Assembly: GCA_965278995.1 (NCBI GenBank)
Contig: OZ257136.1
Location: 1,178,001-1,242,000, forward strand
Length of the DNA stretch: 64,000 bases
Direction: 5' to 3'
Origin: JADJYF01 sp965278995
GTDB taxonomy: Bacteria > Pseudomonadota > Gammaproteobacteria > Ga0077536
The translations under genes and the position numbers were made by a program. Under the pieces are notes generated by a model. The model saw nothing but the letters and a program-made list of their open reading frames with translations. It ran no database searches and was not told where the DNA came from. Shown here piece by piece: positions 52,954 through 60,976 of this stretch. Each line of letters begins with the position of its first letter. Position 1 is the first letter of the stretch.

Positions 52954-53910
52954 ATGCGAGAGCTTTATCCCGCCTGCCAGCCGTGGCAAGTCGACCAGTT
53001 GGAAGTCGGCGACGGCCACCACATCCATGTCGAACAATGCGGCCTTCGTGGCGCGCTTCCTGTCGTATTCCTGCACGGTGGGCCGGGATCGGGCTGCAAA
53101 CCCGACCATCGCCAGTTTTTCGACCCCAAGCGTTATCACGTCGTGCTGTTTGACCAGCGCGGCGCCGGCCGCTCGACACCTTTTGGCGACGTCAACGCCA
53201 ATACCACCCAGCATCTGATCGACGATCTCGAACGGATACGCGAACACTGCGGTATTGCGCAGTGGGTTCTGTTCGGCGGTTCGTGGGGCGCGGCGCTTGC
53301 GCTGGCCTATGCCGAAGCCAGACCTGAACGAGTACTCGGCATGATTCTGCGCGGGACTTTCCTGGCGCGCCGTCGCGACGTCGACTGGTTCTTCCGCGAT
53401 GGCGCGCGACGCCTGCTGCCGGCACAGTGGCAGCGATTCTGCGACATTACCGGTGCCGGCGACGATATCGACATGGCCGCTTATCTTCATGAAGCGCTGT
53501 TCGCCAGCACCGACGAACGGGCTGCGTGCGTGGCACACGCCTGGGACGCATGGTCGACTGCTGTCGTCATGTTTTCGCTCGAACAGGCGCCGGGCGATGG
53601 ACCCGGCGATACGCGCGTAGCGCTCGCCAAAGCGCGGCTCGAAATGCATTACGCGCGTAATGGCTATTTTCTGGCCGAGAACCAACTGCTCGCAGAGATC
53701 GAGCGTCTGTCTGCGATACCGCTCACGCTGGTTCATGGCGCGCGCGACCTGACCTGTACGGCGGACGCTGCCTGGGCAGTTCATCGCGCGTTGCCGCATT
53801 CACATCTGGATATTCTGCGGACTGCCGGCCATCTATCGAGCGAGCGCCCGATGATCGATGCCCTGGTGCGCGCCAGCGATGCGCTGGCCGAGCGGCTGGC
53901 CGGTCACTGA
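52954..53910 (+). CDS. pip: Proline iminopeptidase (alpha/beta hydrolase)
   Basis: 318 aa, the usual length. It releases N-terminal proline from small peptides in the cytoplasm. The oxyanion HGGPGSGC, the DQRGAGRSTP loop and the nucleophile GGSWGAALALAYA (Ser in GxSxG) are diagnostic of peptidase family S33. The N-terminus (MRELYPACQPWQVDQLEVGD) and lid helices fit Pip. The catalytic Asp and His should lie near HGARDLTC and TAGHLSSE. It is followed by folP after 20 bases. Confidence 0.95.
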   Translation: MRELYPACQPWQVDQLEVGDGHHIHVEQCGLRGALPVVFLHGGPGSGCKPDHRQFFDPKRYHVVLFDQRGAGRSTPFGDVNANTTQHLIDDLERIREHCGIAQWVLFGGSWGAALALAYAEARPERVLGMILRGTFLARRRDVDWFFRDGARRLLPAQWQRFCDITGAGDDIDMAAYLHEALFASTDERAACVAHAWDAWSTAVVMFSLEQAPGDGPGDTRVALAKARLEMHYARNGYFLAENQLLAEIERLSAIPLTLVHGARDLTCTADAAWAVHRALPHSHLDILRTAGHLSSERPMIDALVRASDALAERLAGH

Positions 53911-53930
53911 TACAACAAAGCCGTCCCGCC

Positions 53931-54770
53931 ATGTTCGACCAGCTTCGCAGCGACGGCAGGCCCTTGATCATGGGCATCTTGAACATCACTCCGGACAGTT
54001 TTTCGGATGGCGGCTGCTACCAGAGCACTGCGGCAGCGCTCGCCCAGGCCATGCGCATGATCGATGATGGCGCGGATATCATCGATATCGGCGGCGAATC
54101 ATCGCGCCCGGGCGCAGAGACTATTCCGGACGCCGAGCAGCTTGCCCGCATCATGCCGATACTGCGCACGTTGCTCCCTCAGCTGCCGACATCGGTTGTC
54201 GTGAGTATCGATACCCGCAGTCCCGTGGTCGCCGCTGCGGCGATTGCCGAAGGCGCGCATATCGTCAATGACATCACCGCCGGTCGCGCTCCAGGCATGC
54301 TCGAGCTGATTGCCGGCAGCGGTGCAGCGCTGGTCATGATGCATATGCAAGGCGACCCTGCGACCATGCAGCAGCAACCGCACTACGCGGATGTGGTGAC
54401 GGAGGTCCGTGATTTTTTACTGAGTCGCGTTGATGCTTGCATCGCACTCGGCATCGGGCGCGAGCGTATCGCTATCGACCCCGGTATCGGTTTCGGCAAG
54501 AATCGCGAACACAATCTGCGCCTGCTTGCGGCATTGCCGGAATTTTCCGCCAGTGGTTGCGCGGTGATGCTGGGGACCAGTCGCAAGCGGTTCATGGGCG
54601 CGATCTGTGCCGAGACAGATTTCAAGCAGCTGGTCGGTGCAACGTGTGCGACGACCGCGCTCGGTGTTGCCGCCGGGGTGCGAATTTTCCGTGTGCACGA
54701 CGTCAAGGAGAATCGCCAGGCTGCTGATGTGGCCTGGGCCTGTCGTGCCTATTCGCAGCCCGGCTGCTAA
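53931..54770 (+). CDS. folP: Dihydropteroate synthase
   Basis: 279 aa. It condenses p-aminobenzoate with hydroxymethyl-dihydropterin-PP in folate synthesis. Motifs: LIMGILNITPDSFSDGG, DIIDIGGESSRPGAE, VVVSIDTRSP, HIVNDITAG, VMMHMQGDP, IDPGIGFGKNREHN and GTSRKRFMG. All sulfonamide-target regions are present. Unlike E. coli it is not beside ftsH/glmM but between pip and the converging pqq genes. With the carbinolamine dehydratase and DUF447 genes downstream it could also serve a modified pterin, but a normal FolP is the simplest reading. Confidence 0.95.
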   Translation: MFDQLRSDGRPLIMGILNITPDSFSDGGCYQSTAAALAQAMRMIDDGADIIDIGGESSRPGAETIPDAEQLARIMPILRTLLPQLPTSVVVSIDTRSPVVAAAAIAEGAHIVNDITAGRAPGMLELIAGSGAALVMMHMQGDPATMQQQPHYADVVTEVRDFLLSRVDACIALGIGRERIAIDPGIGFGKNREHNLRLLAALPEFSASGCAVMLGTSRKRFMGAICAETDFKQLVGATCATTALGVAAGVRIFRVHDVKENRQAADVAWACRAYSQPGC

Positions 54771-54791
54771 CTGCACGCACTCATCAGCGGT

Positions 54792-55958
54792 TTACTCGCC
54801 GGCGAGTGTTTCTTCGGCGCGCTCTGCCGCAATGTATTTGCGCGAGTTGCGCAGATTCCGAAACACCAGCGGCGTGGCCTCGGCGGCGCCCGTCGCAAGA
54901 CGCCCGATACGCTCTACGTTGGCGACCAGTTCGGCATGATGCGGGGATTTATCGCAGACGGGATCGGCCGCTTCGGCGTCGCCGGTCAGCAGATAGGCCT
55001 GGCAGCGGCAACCGCCGAAATCCTTGGTTTTCTCCGGGCAACTACGGCACGGCTCTTTCATCCAGTCGAGGCCACGGAAGCGGCGGAATGCCGCCGAGTC
55101 GTTCCAGATGTGTTCGATTGAATGGTCGCGCACGTTGGGGAATTCCAGGCCAGGCAGCTGGGTCGCCGCATGGCAGGGCAGCGCGCGACCGTCGGGAGCG
55201 ACAGTCAGAAATATCGATCCCCAGCCGTTCATGCACGCTTTGGGGCGCTGCTCGAAATAATCCGGCACGACGTACAGAATTTTCATGCGCCCTTTCATAG
55301 CGTCCTGATAGCGGTGGGCAACCGCTTCAGCTGCAACGAGCTGCTCGCGTGTCGGCAGCAACTGGTCGAGATTCACGCGTGACCAGCCGTAATACTGCGT
55401 GCTGGCAAGTTCGACATAGTCGGCTTTCAGCTCGATGGTCATGCGAATGATGTCTTCGATCTGATCGATGTTCTGGCGATGCAGAACGATATTCAGCACC
55501 ATTGGATAGCCATGTGCTTTAACAGCCCGCGCCATCTCGATTTTGTGCTGGAAACTGGCCGTACCGCCGAGAAAATTATTGAGCGCTTCGCTGCTCGCTT
55601 GAAAGCTGATCTGGATGTGATCCAGCCCTTCGCGTTTCAATCCGGCCACGCGCGCTTCGTCCATGCCGACGCCGGACGTAATCAGATTGGTGTAGTAGCC
55701 GAGTTGGCGCGCCTCACGCACCAATTCCTCGAGATCGTGGCGTACCAGCGGTTCGCCGCCAGAAAATCCAAGCTGCATGGCGCCTAGCGCGCGCGCTTCA
55801 CGCAGCACTCGCAGCCAGTCGGCAGTGGCCAGTTCGGATTCGTAGCGCGCGATGTCGAGCGGGTTCGAACAGTACGGGCACTGCAACGGGCAACGGTAAG
55901 TCAGTTCGGCCAGCAGCCATAGCGGCCGACCGGAAAGTTCAGCAGGTAATCCAGCCAT
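54792..55958 (-). CDS. pqqE: PQQ biosynthesis radical SAM enzyme
   Basis: About 388 aa. PqqE is a radical SAM enzyme with auxiliary clusters that joins the Glu and Tyr side chains of PqqA. The SAM cluster CxxxCxxC is in YRCPLQCPYCSNPLDIARY; FSGGEPLVRHDLEELV is the GGE motif. The C-terminal SPASM cysteines include MNGWGSIFLTVAPDG with ALPCHAA, and EPCRSCPEKTKDFGGCRCQA. The ATG at 55958 matches known PqqE starts (RPLWLLAELTYRCP close behind) and overlaps pqqD by 20 bases. A longer start would overlap pqqD further. Confidence 0.96.
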   Translation of the reverse strand: MAGLPAELSGRPLWLLAELTYRCPLQCPYCSNPLDIARYESELATADWLRVLREARALGAMQLGFSGGEPLVRHDLEELVREARQLGYYTNLITSGVGMDEARVAGLKREGLDHIQISFQASSEALNNFLGGTASFQHKIEMARAVKAHGYPMVLNIVLHRQNIDQIEDIIRMTIELKADYVELASTQYYGWSRVNLDQLLPTREQLVAAEAVAHRYQDAMKGRMKILYVVPDYFEQRPKACMNGWGSIFLTVAPDGRALPCHAATQLPGLEFPNVRDHSIEHIWNDSAAFRRFRGLDWMKEPCRSCPEKTKDFGGCRCQAYLLTGDAEAADPVCDKSPHHAELVANVERIGRLATGAAEATPLVFRNLRNSRKYIAAERAEETLAGE

Positions 55959-56211
55959 TGTCGCGTGCCTCGGCGAGGAATTTACGGACATCGTCGTCGA
56001 GTTCGGCGCCGCCGAAAGCGAGTTTGAGTTCGGCGATCAGTGCGCTGACCGAGCGTTGACCGTCGATACGTTTCAATATTTCTCCGGCGCTACCGCTCAA
56101 CTTCACCATACCTTCGGGGTAGAGCAGCACATGACAGGATTGAACCGGCTCCCATTGCAGGCGGAACATCGCGGCAATCGTCGGTATGCGGGTGTCGTCA
56201 GATGAAGTCAT
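55939..56211 (-). CDS. pqqD: PQQ biosynthesis peptide chaperone
   Basis: 90 aa from the ATG at 56211. PqqD is a RiPP recognition element that delivers PqqA to PqqE. The fold signature is IPTIAAMFRLQWEPVQSCHV and LLYPEGMVKLSGSAGEIL, then VSALIAELKLAFGG and DDVRKFLAEARDNGWI. It starts four bases after pqqC and overlaps pqqE, so the three are translated together. Length fits the family. Confidence 0.95.
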   Translation of the reverse strand: MTSSDDTRIPTIAAMFRLQWEPVQSCHVLLYPEGMVKLSGSAGEILKRIDGQRSVSALIAELKLAFGGAELDDDVRKFLAEARDNGWITC

Positions 56212-56215
56212 CGGC

Positions 56216-56971
56216 TCAGGTGTCGCAGCTATGGAATGGCGGCATGTCGGCAATGTACGCCATCCACATGGCGTCGAGCATCGTCCACAACACATCGAGC
56301 TTGAATTGTAGAATGTTCAATGCGTATTCCTGCGCTTGCCGCGTGACGAAATGATCGAGCGTGACAACGAGCCCATGTTCGACATCGCGGCGCGCTTCTT
56401 TCAACCGTTTGCGAAAATAGTTGTAACCCTGTGCTTCGATCCAGGGATATACCGTTGGCCAGTTGTCGAGACGCTTCTGGTGGATCTTCGGAGCAAACAG
56501 TTCGGTCAACGACGAGCACGCGGCTTCTTCGAAACTCGCTGCGCGGGCGAAATTGACGTAGGCGTCGACAGCGAAGCGCACGCCGGGCAGCACGTGACGT
56601 TCATCCTCCAGCTCTTGGCGCTGCAGGCCGACTGCCACGCCGAGTTGTACCCAGGCTTCGATGCCGCCGTCCTCACCCTCGATACCATCGTGATCGATGA
56701 TGCGCTGAACCCATAGCCGTCGCGCGTCGCGTGAGCGGCAATTGGCCATGACGGCGGCGTCCTTGATCGGTATGCTGGTCTGATAGTAATAGCGATTGGC
56801 GACCCAGCCGCGGACGGCTTCGCGCGACAATTCGCCGGCATTCATCCGCACCTGATAGGGGTGGTGAATGTGGTAATAGCGTTCTTTGCTGCGGAGTGCG
56901 TGCTCGAACTCGCCCCTCGACCAGGCAGGCTGTTGCGTGGCGGGTGGATAGCGGACTGCGAGCTGTACCAT
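56216..56971 (-). CDS. pqqC: Pyrroloquinoline-quinone synthase
   Basis: 251 aa. PqqC performs the final ring closure and oxidation to PQQ without metal or cofactor. Family regions are KERYYHIHHPYQVRMNAGEL, WVANRYYYQTSIPIKDAAVM, RIIDHDGIEGEDGGIEAWV and LTELFAPKIHQKRLDNWP, including His and Tyr/Arg active-site residues. The next gene upstream is pqqA, only 76 bases away; pqqB, which usually stands between them, is missing. Start ATG at 56971. Confidence 0.96.
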   Translation of the reverse strand: MVQLAVRYPPATQQPAWSRGEFEHALRSKERYYHIHHPYQVRMNAGELSREAVRGWVANRYYYQTSIPIKDAAVMANCRSRDARRLWVQRIIDHDGIEGEDGGIEAWVQLGVAVGLQRQELEDERHVLPGVRFAVDAYVNFARAASFEEAACSSLTELFAPKIHQKRLDNWPTVYPWIEAQGYNYFRKRLKEARRDVEHGLVVTLDHFVTRQAQEYALNILQFKLDVLWTMLDAMWMAYIADMPPFHSCDT

Positions 56972-57047
56972 GCGACGAGTTGCGCTGGTAACGTAGGGAG
57001 CGGGTGGGGAATCCAGGAGACGCTTGCGCGCCTCCCGGACGGATACA

Positions 57048-57122
57048 TCAACGGTTGTTGATGTACATCGTCACTTCAAAGCCGAAGCGGACGTCATTAT
57101 AAGTAGGTGTTTCCCACTGCAT
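57048..57122 (-). CDS. pqqA: PQQ precursor peptide PqqA
   Basis: 24 aa: MQWETPTYNDVRFGFEVTMY followed by INNR. The conserved RFGFEVTMY core holds Glu16 and Tyr20 (ExxxY), the two residues fused to make PQQ. GGAG lies eight bases upstream of the ATG at 57122 on the minus strand. The gene is short but unmistakable, and sits 76 bases ahead of pqqC in the same direction. Confidence 0.95.
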   Translation of the reverse strand: MQWETPTYNDVRFGFEVTMYINNR

Positions 57123-57427
57123 CGCGATCACTCCTGTTCGTGGTTGGATAATCTTATCGGCGGCGCAACCAAACGGCGGCGCTCTCGACATAACGCGATA
57201 CAGCATAATGCATGCCAGCCGACCGTCGGCGCGACCGCCCGGCACCCCAGGAAATCTGAATTGAAAAACAAACAGTTAACTTTGACTGACCGGTGGTTTT
57301 ATCAGCCGCCATCGATATTTCAGACGGCAAGATTCGAACTGCTCGCAGACAGCCACACCCCTGGCTGCAGACAGCCGCGCGCCTCCTTGACTGCGGCAGC
57401 GCAGCAATTTTCGGAACGCGCTGGCGC
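57123..57427. other. Divergent pqqA / DUF447 intergenic region
   Basis: 305 bp between pqqA (minus) and the DUF447 gene (plus). The middle around 57255-57290 is AT-rich. A TAAGAT-like box on the minus strand near 57150 could serve pqqA, but its -35 partner is weak. No gene or RNA is evident. Confidence 0.5.
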
Positions 57428-57997
57428 ATGATCTACGAAGGGGTCATTGTCACGACGCAGGTCGATGGCAGTGCCCATGTCACTCCGATGGGTTTTCGCC
57501 GCGACGGCGATGCCATTGAAGTGGCGCCGTTCCGCCCATCGCACACGCTGGATAATCTGCACCGCCACCCGCAAGCCACGTTGAACCTCACCGATGATGT
57601 CCGTATCGTCGCCGGCGCTCTGACCGGCAGACGCGAGTGGCCGGTCGTGCGGGCCACCGCGGTCGATGGCTGGCGGCTGGTCGAGACGCTCGCGCACTGG
57701 GAACTCGAGGTCGTCGAAGTCATCGAGGATGCCGAGCGGCCGCGTTTCCACCTGGCCGTTCGCAGCGAGCAGCTCCATGCCGGTTTCCGTGGCTTCAATC
57801 GGGCGCAGGCGGCCGTCATCGAAGCGGCCATCCTCATTTCGCGCCTGGACTGGCTCGAACCAGCCAAGCTTGCAGCGGAAATGGCTTACCTTAGAATCGC
57901 TATCGACAAGACGGCGGGGCCGCGCGAACGGACGGCATGGCAATGGCTGCTGGCGGCGGCGCGGGGCCATCCGCGCCATCGACTGCAGCTGGACTGA
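57428..57997 (+). CDS. DUF447 family protein
   Basis: 189 aa from the ATG at 57428, chosen because DUF447 proteins begin with MIYEGVIVTT-like sequence. Motifs: THVTPMGFRR-type AHVTPMGFRRDGDAIEVAPF, HPQATLNLTDDVRIVAGALT and FNRAQAAVIEAAILISRLDW. The split-barrel fold is flavin-reductase-like, and related genes occur in methanogens and methylotrophs beside tetrahydromethanopterin genes. Its biochemical role is unproven. It is followed 55 bases later by a pterin dehydratase gene, strengthening a pterin link. Confidence 0.8.
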   Translation: MIYEGVIVTTQVDGSAHVTPMGFRRDGDAIEVAPFRPSHTLDNLHRHPQATLNLTDDVRIVAGALTGRREWPVVRATAVDGWRLVETLAHWELEVVEVIEDAERPRFHLAVRSEQLHAGFRGFNRAQAAVIEAAILISRLDWLEPAKLAAEMAYLRIAIDKTAGPRERTAWQWLLAAARGHPRHRLQLD

Positions 57998-58052
57998 CTG
58001 CGGCGCGCCCTGGAACTGATACAACGAATGACACGCACTGAGAGGTGACGAT

Positions 58053-58439
58053 ATGGGATGGCGCGAACGTAAGGACGAAGAAGTCTATTCGGAAGAGGAA
58101 GTCAACGCGCGCCTTGCCGAGGAACTTCCGCAGTGGTCGCTGCAGGAGAACTGGATCCGGCGCAAGTACAAAACCTCAGGCTGGAAAGGAACGCTGATGG
58201 TCGTCAACACCATCGGCCATCTCGCCGAAGCCGCCTGGCATCATCCGGATCTGACCGTCTCCTATGCATTCGTCAACGTCAAGCTGATGAACCACGCCGC
58301 CAAAGGCATTACGGCAAAAGATTTCGAACTCGCGCGAAAGATCGAAGAAGTCATCATGTGGCAGCCCGGCGCCGATCCGACCTCGAGTCTTGAAGGGACG
58401 CCGGACGATCCGCGCTTCAAGTACATCAAGTACGATTAG
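58053..58439 (+). CDS. 4a-hydroxytetrahydrobiopterin dehydratase (PCD/DCoH family)
   Basis: 128 aa. The family recycles 4a-hydroxy-tetrahydropterin or acts as a transcription-factor dimerisation cofactor. The full catalytic pattern E-x3-H-H-P-x5-Y-x9-H-x8-D is present in HLAEAAWHHPDLTVSYAFVN and the following LMNHAAKGITAKD. A C-terminal extension (SSLEGTPDDPRFKYIKYD) is longer than in E. coli-type homologues and resembles versions in methylotrophs. GAGG precedes the ATG. No phenylalanine hydroxylase gene is next to it, so its role may be in pterin synthesis rather than recycling. Confidence 0.9.
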   Translation: MGWRERKDEEVYSEEEVNARLAEELPQWSLQENWIRRKYKTSGWKGTLMVVNTIGHLAEAAWHHPDLTVSYAFVNVKLMNHAAKGITAKDFELARKIEEVIMWQPGADPTSSLEGTPDDPRFKYIKYD

Positions 58440-58630
58440 GTTTAGCGTCGTCCAGTCGAGTCCACCAATCGCGCTGTAACAAGCTGAAAATACGCATATT
58501 GCAGTATCGACGCGTACAGTCGCGTCCATTGCAGGCCGGAGCATTTCGACGGTATCCTTGACGGTATTGGTGACGGTAGCGGCATCCGATCTTCCGGGCG
58601 GCCACATCCCGAACACCGACAGGAGGCGCC
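58440..58630. other. Integrase upstream region with possible attachment site
   Basis: 191 bp between the PCD gene and the integrase. It holds GTCCACCAA-type sequence near 58460 that recalls a tRNA 3' end, an inverted repeat GACGCG-tacagt-CGCGTC (58509-58526) and three 12-base iterons. No complete tRNA gene is visible. The core attachment site cannot be fixed because the right end of the element is outside the window. Confidence 0.4.
58548..58583 (+). repeat. Three tandem 12-bp iterons (GACGGTA..)
   Basis: GACGGTATCCTT, GACGGTATTGGT and GACGGTAGCGGC follow each other exactly, sharing GACGGTA with 12-base period, 48 bases before the integrase ATG. About one helical turn apart, they suit arm-type sites for integrase or an AlpA-like factor. 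Confidence 0.7.
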
Positions 58631-59842
58631 ATGCTCACCGACAAGCAAGCGAAACGGGCCAAGGCTGAGGAAAAGGCCTACAAGCTGGCCGACCAGGCGG
58701 GTCTATACCTGTACGTCGCCGAGACAGGCGTCCGGTCCTGGCGTTATGACTATCGTCTGGCCGGCCGGCGGCACACGCTAACGGTCGGCGTCTATCCGTT
58801 GATGACGTTGAAGGAGGCGCGAGACGCGCACACCGACGCCCGCCGGATTCTGGCCAAGGGCATCAACCCGGCGCTCGCCAAACGGCACGAGAAGCGCGCA
58901 GCCAAGGAGGCGGCGGCGAATTCGTTTCGAGATATTGCCGATCGCTGGATCAAGGCTCATTCCAGCGAGCGGTCGCCAGTCTGGCGAAAGACCGCTACCG
59001 CCTGGCTCAAGAATGACGTCTATCCGCTGTTCGGCGACCGACCCATCAATGCGGTAGCGCCGGCCGACATCCTCGACGTGATGCATCGATTCGAGAGTCG
59101 CGGCGCGCTGACATCAGCAGAAAGAGTGCGATCGATGTTGTCGCAGATATTCCGCTATGCCGTGCGGACGCTGCGCGCGGATAGCGACCCCGCGAACGCG
59201 GTGAGAGGCGCGGTGATTGTGCCGACAACGAAGCATCACCCGACGCTGAAGCCGAAAGACCTGCCCGCGTTTCTTGAAAAGGTCGACGCCTATGGTGGGC
59301 GCACCGAGACGCGACTCGGTTTGCGGCTGCTTTTGCTGACGTTCACGCGCAAAACGGAGCTCAGCGGCGCCCGGTGGTCAGAGATTGACCTCGAGGGCGC
59401 GGAATGGACGATTCCGGCGGCCCGGATGAAGGCGGGGGATGAGCATGTCGTGCCGCTATCGCGACAGGCGACAACGATTTTCGAGCATCTCAAAGTGCTG
59501 GCCCGCGGCTCGGACTTCGTATTTCCGAATCGCAGCGATCCGAATCGTCCAATGGGCCAGTCGCGATTCAATGACATGATCGCAGCAATAGGCTACACGG
59601 GCATATTCTCGCCCCATGGCGCGCGCTCGCTGGCGAGTACGGCGCTCAACGAGACGAAATGGCGCCCGGACGTTATCGAGCGCCAGCTTGCGCACAGCGA
59701 AAGAAACAAGGTCCGCGACGCTTACAACCGCGCCGAATACCTCGACGAGCGCAGGACCATGATGCAGGCATGGGCAGACTTGCTCGACCAGTTTGAAAAG
59801 GCCGATACCAACGTCACGCCGATCCGGCAGGGGGCAGCGTGA
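58631..59842 (+). CDS. int: Tyrosine recombinase integrase (P4 type)
   Basis: 403 aa. N-terminal DUF4102-like arm-binding domain (GLYLYVAETGVRSWRYDYRL, HTLTVGVYPLMTLKEARDAH), core-binding domain (FRDIADRWIKAHSS) and catalytic domain with Arg240 (TFTRKTELSGARWSEIDL), His329-x-x-Arg332 (HGARSLAST), His355 (QLAHSERNKV) and nucleophile Tyr365 (RDAYNRAEYL). All catalytic residues are present, so it is probably active. AGGAGG (58621-58626) lies four bases before the ATG. P4-type integrases usually use tRNA genes, but none is adjacent. It marks the left end of the element. Confidence 0.95.
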   Translation: MLTDKQAKRAKAEEKAYKLADQAGLYLYVAETGVRSWRYDYRLAGRRHTLTVGVYPLMTLKEARDAHTDARRILAKGINPALAKRHEKRAAKEAAANSFRDIADRWIKAHSSERSPVWRKTATAWLKNDVYPLFGDRPINAVAPADILDVMHRFESRGALTSAERVRSMLSQIFRYAVRTLRADSDPANAVRGAVIVPTTKHHPTLKPKDLPAFLEKVDAYGGRTETRLGLRLLLLTFTRKTELSGARWSEIDLEGAEWTIPAARMKAGDEHVVPLSRQATTIFEHLKVLARGSDFVFPNRSDPNRPMGQSRFNDMIAAIGYTGIFSPHGARSLASTALNETKWRPDVIERQLAHSERNKVRDAYNRAEYLDERRTMMQAWADLLDQFEKADTNVTPIRQGAA

Positions 59843-60303
59843 ACAGGGCCGTATACCAGAAAATGACGAAAGCGCAGCTGGTCGACCTGCTGGTTCGACG
59901 GGATAGGACTGGGGCACAGCAAACCGCGAAACTTATTCGCGAGGTCGCGATAGCCACGACGCACACGAGTGCGCGCCTTCAAAAAGCCTTTGCAGTGATG
60001 ACCGGAAAGGCGGCGACTGCGCACCTGGACTTTGCCCGCAAGAAGTCGAAAGCTGAGTATCAAGCTCGCCTTAAGAACGGACACCGTGACAAGGCAGGGA
60101 CATACGCAGGCGTGATTCTCGAAAGGATGAAACTCAATCCAGCTAACTACGAATTGGAACATCAAACGATGCCAACAAAGTCGCAGGTCACAGGATGGAT
60201 TAAAGAGACGGCTCCCGCAGAGCTGCGCACGAAAGGACGGCCAAAAGAGCGTCCAAAGAAAGTCAATTCGCGAAAAATGCGCTACGGCCCTTCCCGCATT
60301 TAA
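59839..60303 (+). CDS. Basic protein of unknown function
   Basis: 154 aa, GTG start overlapping the integrase stop (GTGA). Not recognised. It is Lys/Arg-rich, especially at the C-terminus (LRTKGRPKERPKKVNSRKMR), and mainly helical (YQKMTKAQLVDLLVRRD, AHLDFARKKSKAEYQARL). A DNA-binding or excision-related role is possible from charge and coupling to int, but nothing in the sequence proves it. Confidence 0.6.
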   Translation: MNRAVYQKMTKAQLVDLLVRRDRTGAQQTAKLIREVAIATTHTSARLQKAFAVMTGKAATAHLDFARKKSKAEYQARLKNGHRDKAGTYAGVILERMKLNPANYELEHQTMPTKSQVTGWIKETAPAELRTKGRPKERPKKVNSRKMRYGPSRI

Positions 60304-60458
60304 TCGAGTTAATTAATTTAAAACAAATACAGATAGGCTCTTTCCGCATTTTCTATCGCGATACGTAGCGCGCTAAAACGCTGACCGGCGAATTACCCTT
60401 CCTTCTGCTGCCGCATCCTACAGAGTCCACCTGGACACAGCGCGCAGCAGGAGGCGAC
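60304..60458. other. AT-rich spacer with CGCATTT repeats before alpA-like gene
   Basis: 155 bp, markedly AT-rich near 60301-60340 (TTAATTAATTTAAA). TTCCCGCATT (60291-60300) and TTTCCGCATT (60341-60350) are near-identical direct repeats, and the reverse form AAAATGCG lies just upstream near 60274. This could be an operator set or a small origin. Confidence 0.45.
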
Positions 60459-60752
60459 ATGGAAATAGAACTCGTATTTGAACGCGCTGCAGAAGTGATT
60501 CCGCGCACCGGACGTTCGCGCTCGAAATTCTTCGAAGACATTTCGAAAGGGCTGTGGACGCCTGGTGTCGAGCTCGGACCGAACTCGACGGCATGGCCGA
60601 AGCACGAAACCGAAGCCTTGATGGCTGCGCGGCTCACAGGGAAATCGCCCGAAGAACAGATCGCGATCGTCCAGCGGCTCGTCAAGCTGCGTACCGAACT
60701 GTTCGCCAAGCTCAGCGCGCCCATCACGTCGAGTTCGCAGGCGGCAGCGTAG
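60459..60752 (+). CDS. AlpA-like transcriptional regulator
   Basis: 97 aa. A small winged-helix/HTH protein of the AlpA (MerR-like) type: VIPRTGRSRSKFFEDISKGL, WTPGVELGPNSTAWPKHETE, ALMAARLTGKSPEEQIAIVQ. AlpA proteins activate integrase or replication genes in P4-like satellites and genomic islands. AGGAGG (60449-60454) lies four bases before the ATG, a context nearly identical to that of int. The C-terminal 30 residues are an extra helix. It likely regulates the neighbouring replication genes. Confidence 0.82.
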   Translation: MEIELVFERAAEVIPRTGRSRSKFFEDISKGLWTPGVELGPNSTAWPKHETEALMAARLTGKSPEEQIAIVQRLVKLRTELFAKLSAPITSSSQAAA

Positions 60753-60910
60753 TGCGCGGCCCCACCGGCCCGAAGGCCGGCGGGAACACCTCAGACATTG
60801 GGAATAGCTGCCAGGCCGGCCCCGATTCTGCTGTAACTCGCCACAGTGATCAACACCCTCGCGCTTTCGAGCGTGCTGTCCTTCATCGTGTTGTGAATAC
60901 TGTGCCTCAG

Positions 60911-60976
60911 ATGAAAGCAGCGTTTTGGCGTATCTACGTCGCCGCGCGCCGTGAGCGCGAGCAGGGCAAGCCGTGA
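60911..60976 (+). CDS. Possible 21-aa peptide upstream of the rep gene
   Basis: ATG at 60911 reads MKAAFWRIYVAARREREQGK P and stops at 60976, overlapping the GTG of the next gene by four bases. The Trp-aromatic plus Arg-rich composition resembles short phage-satellite proteins. A GTG at 60890 gives an alternative start. It may be a coupling leader for rep rather than a functional peptide. The gap 60753-60910 shows nothing else certain. Confidence 0.35.
   Translation: MKAAFWRIYVAARREREQGKP

Noticed and set aside
52252..53799. Long minus-strand open frame opposite the SHOCT and pip genes
   Set aside because: It covers two genes with clear domains on the other strand and has no signal of its own.
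58448..58475. tRNA 3'-end-like sequence before the integrase
   Set aside because: GTCCAGTCGAGTCCACCAA resembles a T-arm/CCA end, but no acceptor partner, D-arm or anticodon arm can be built upstream, and the PCD gene occupies that position.
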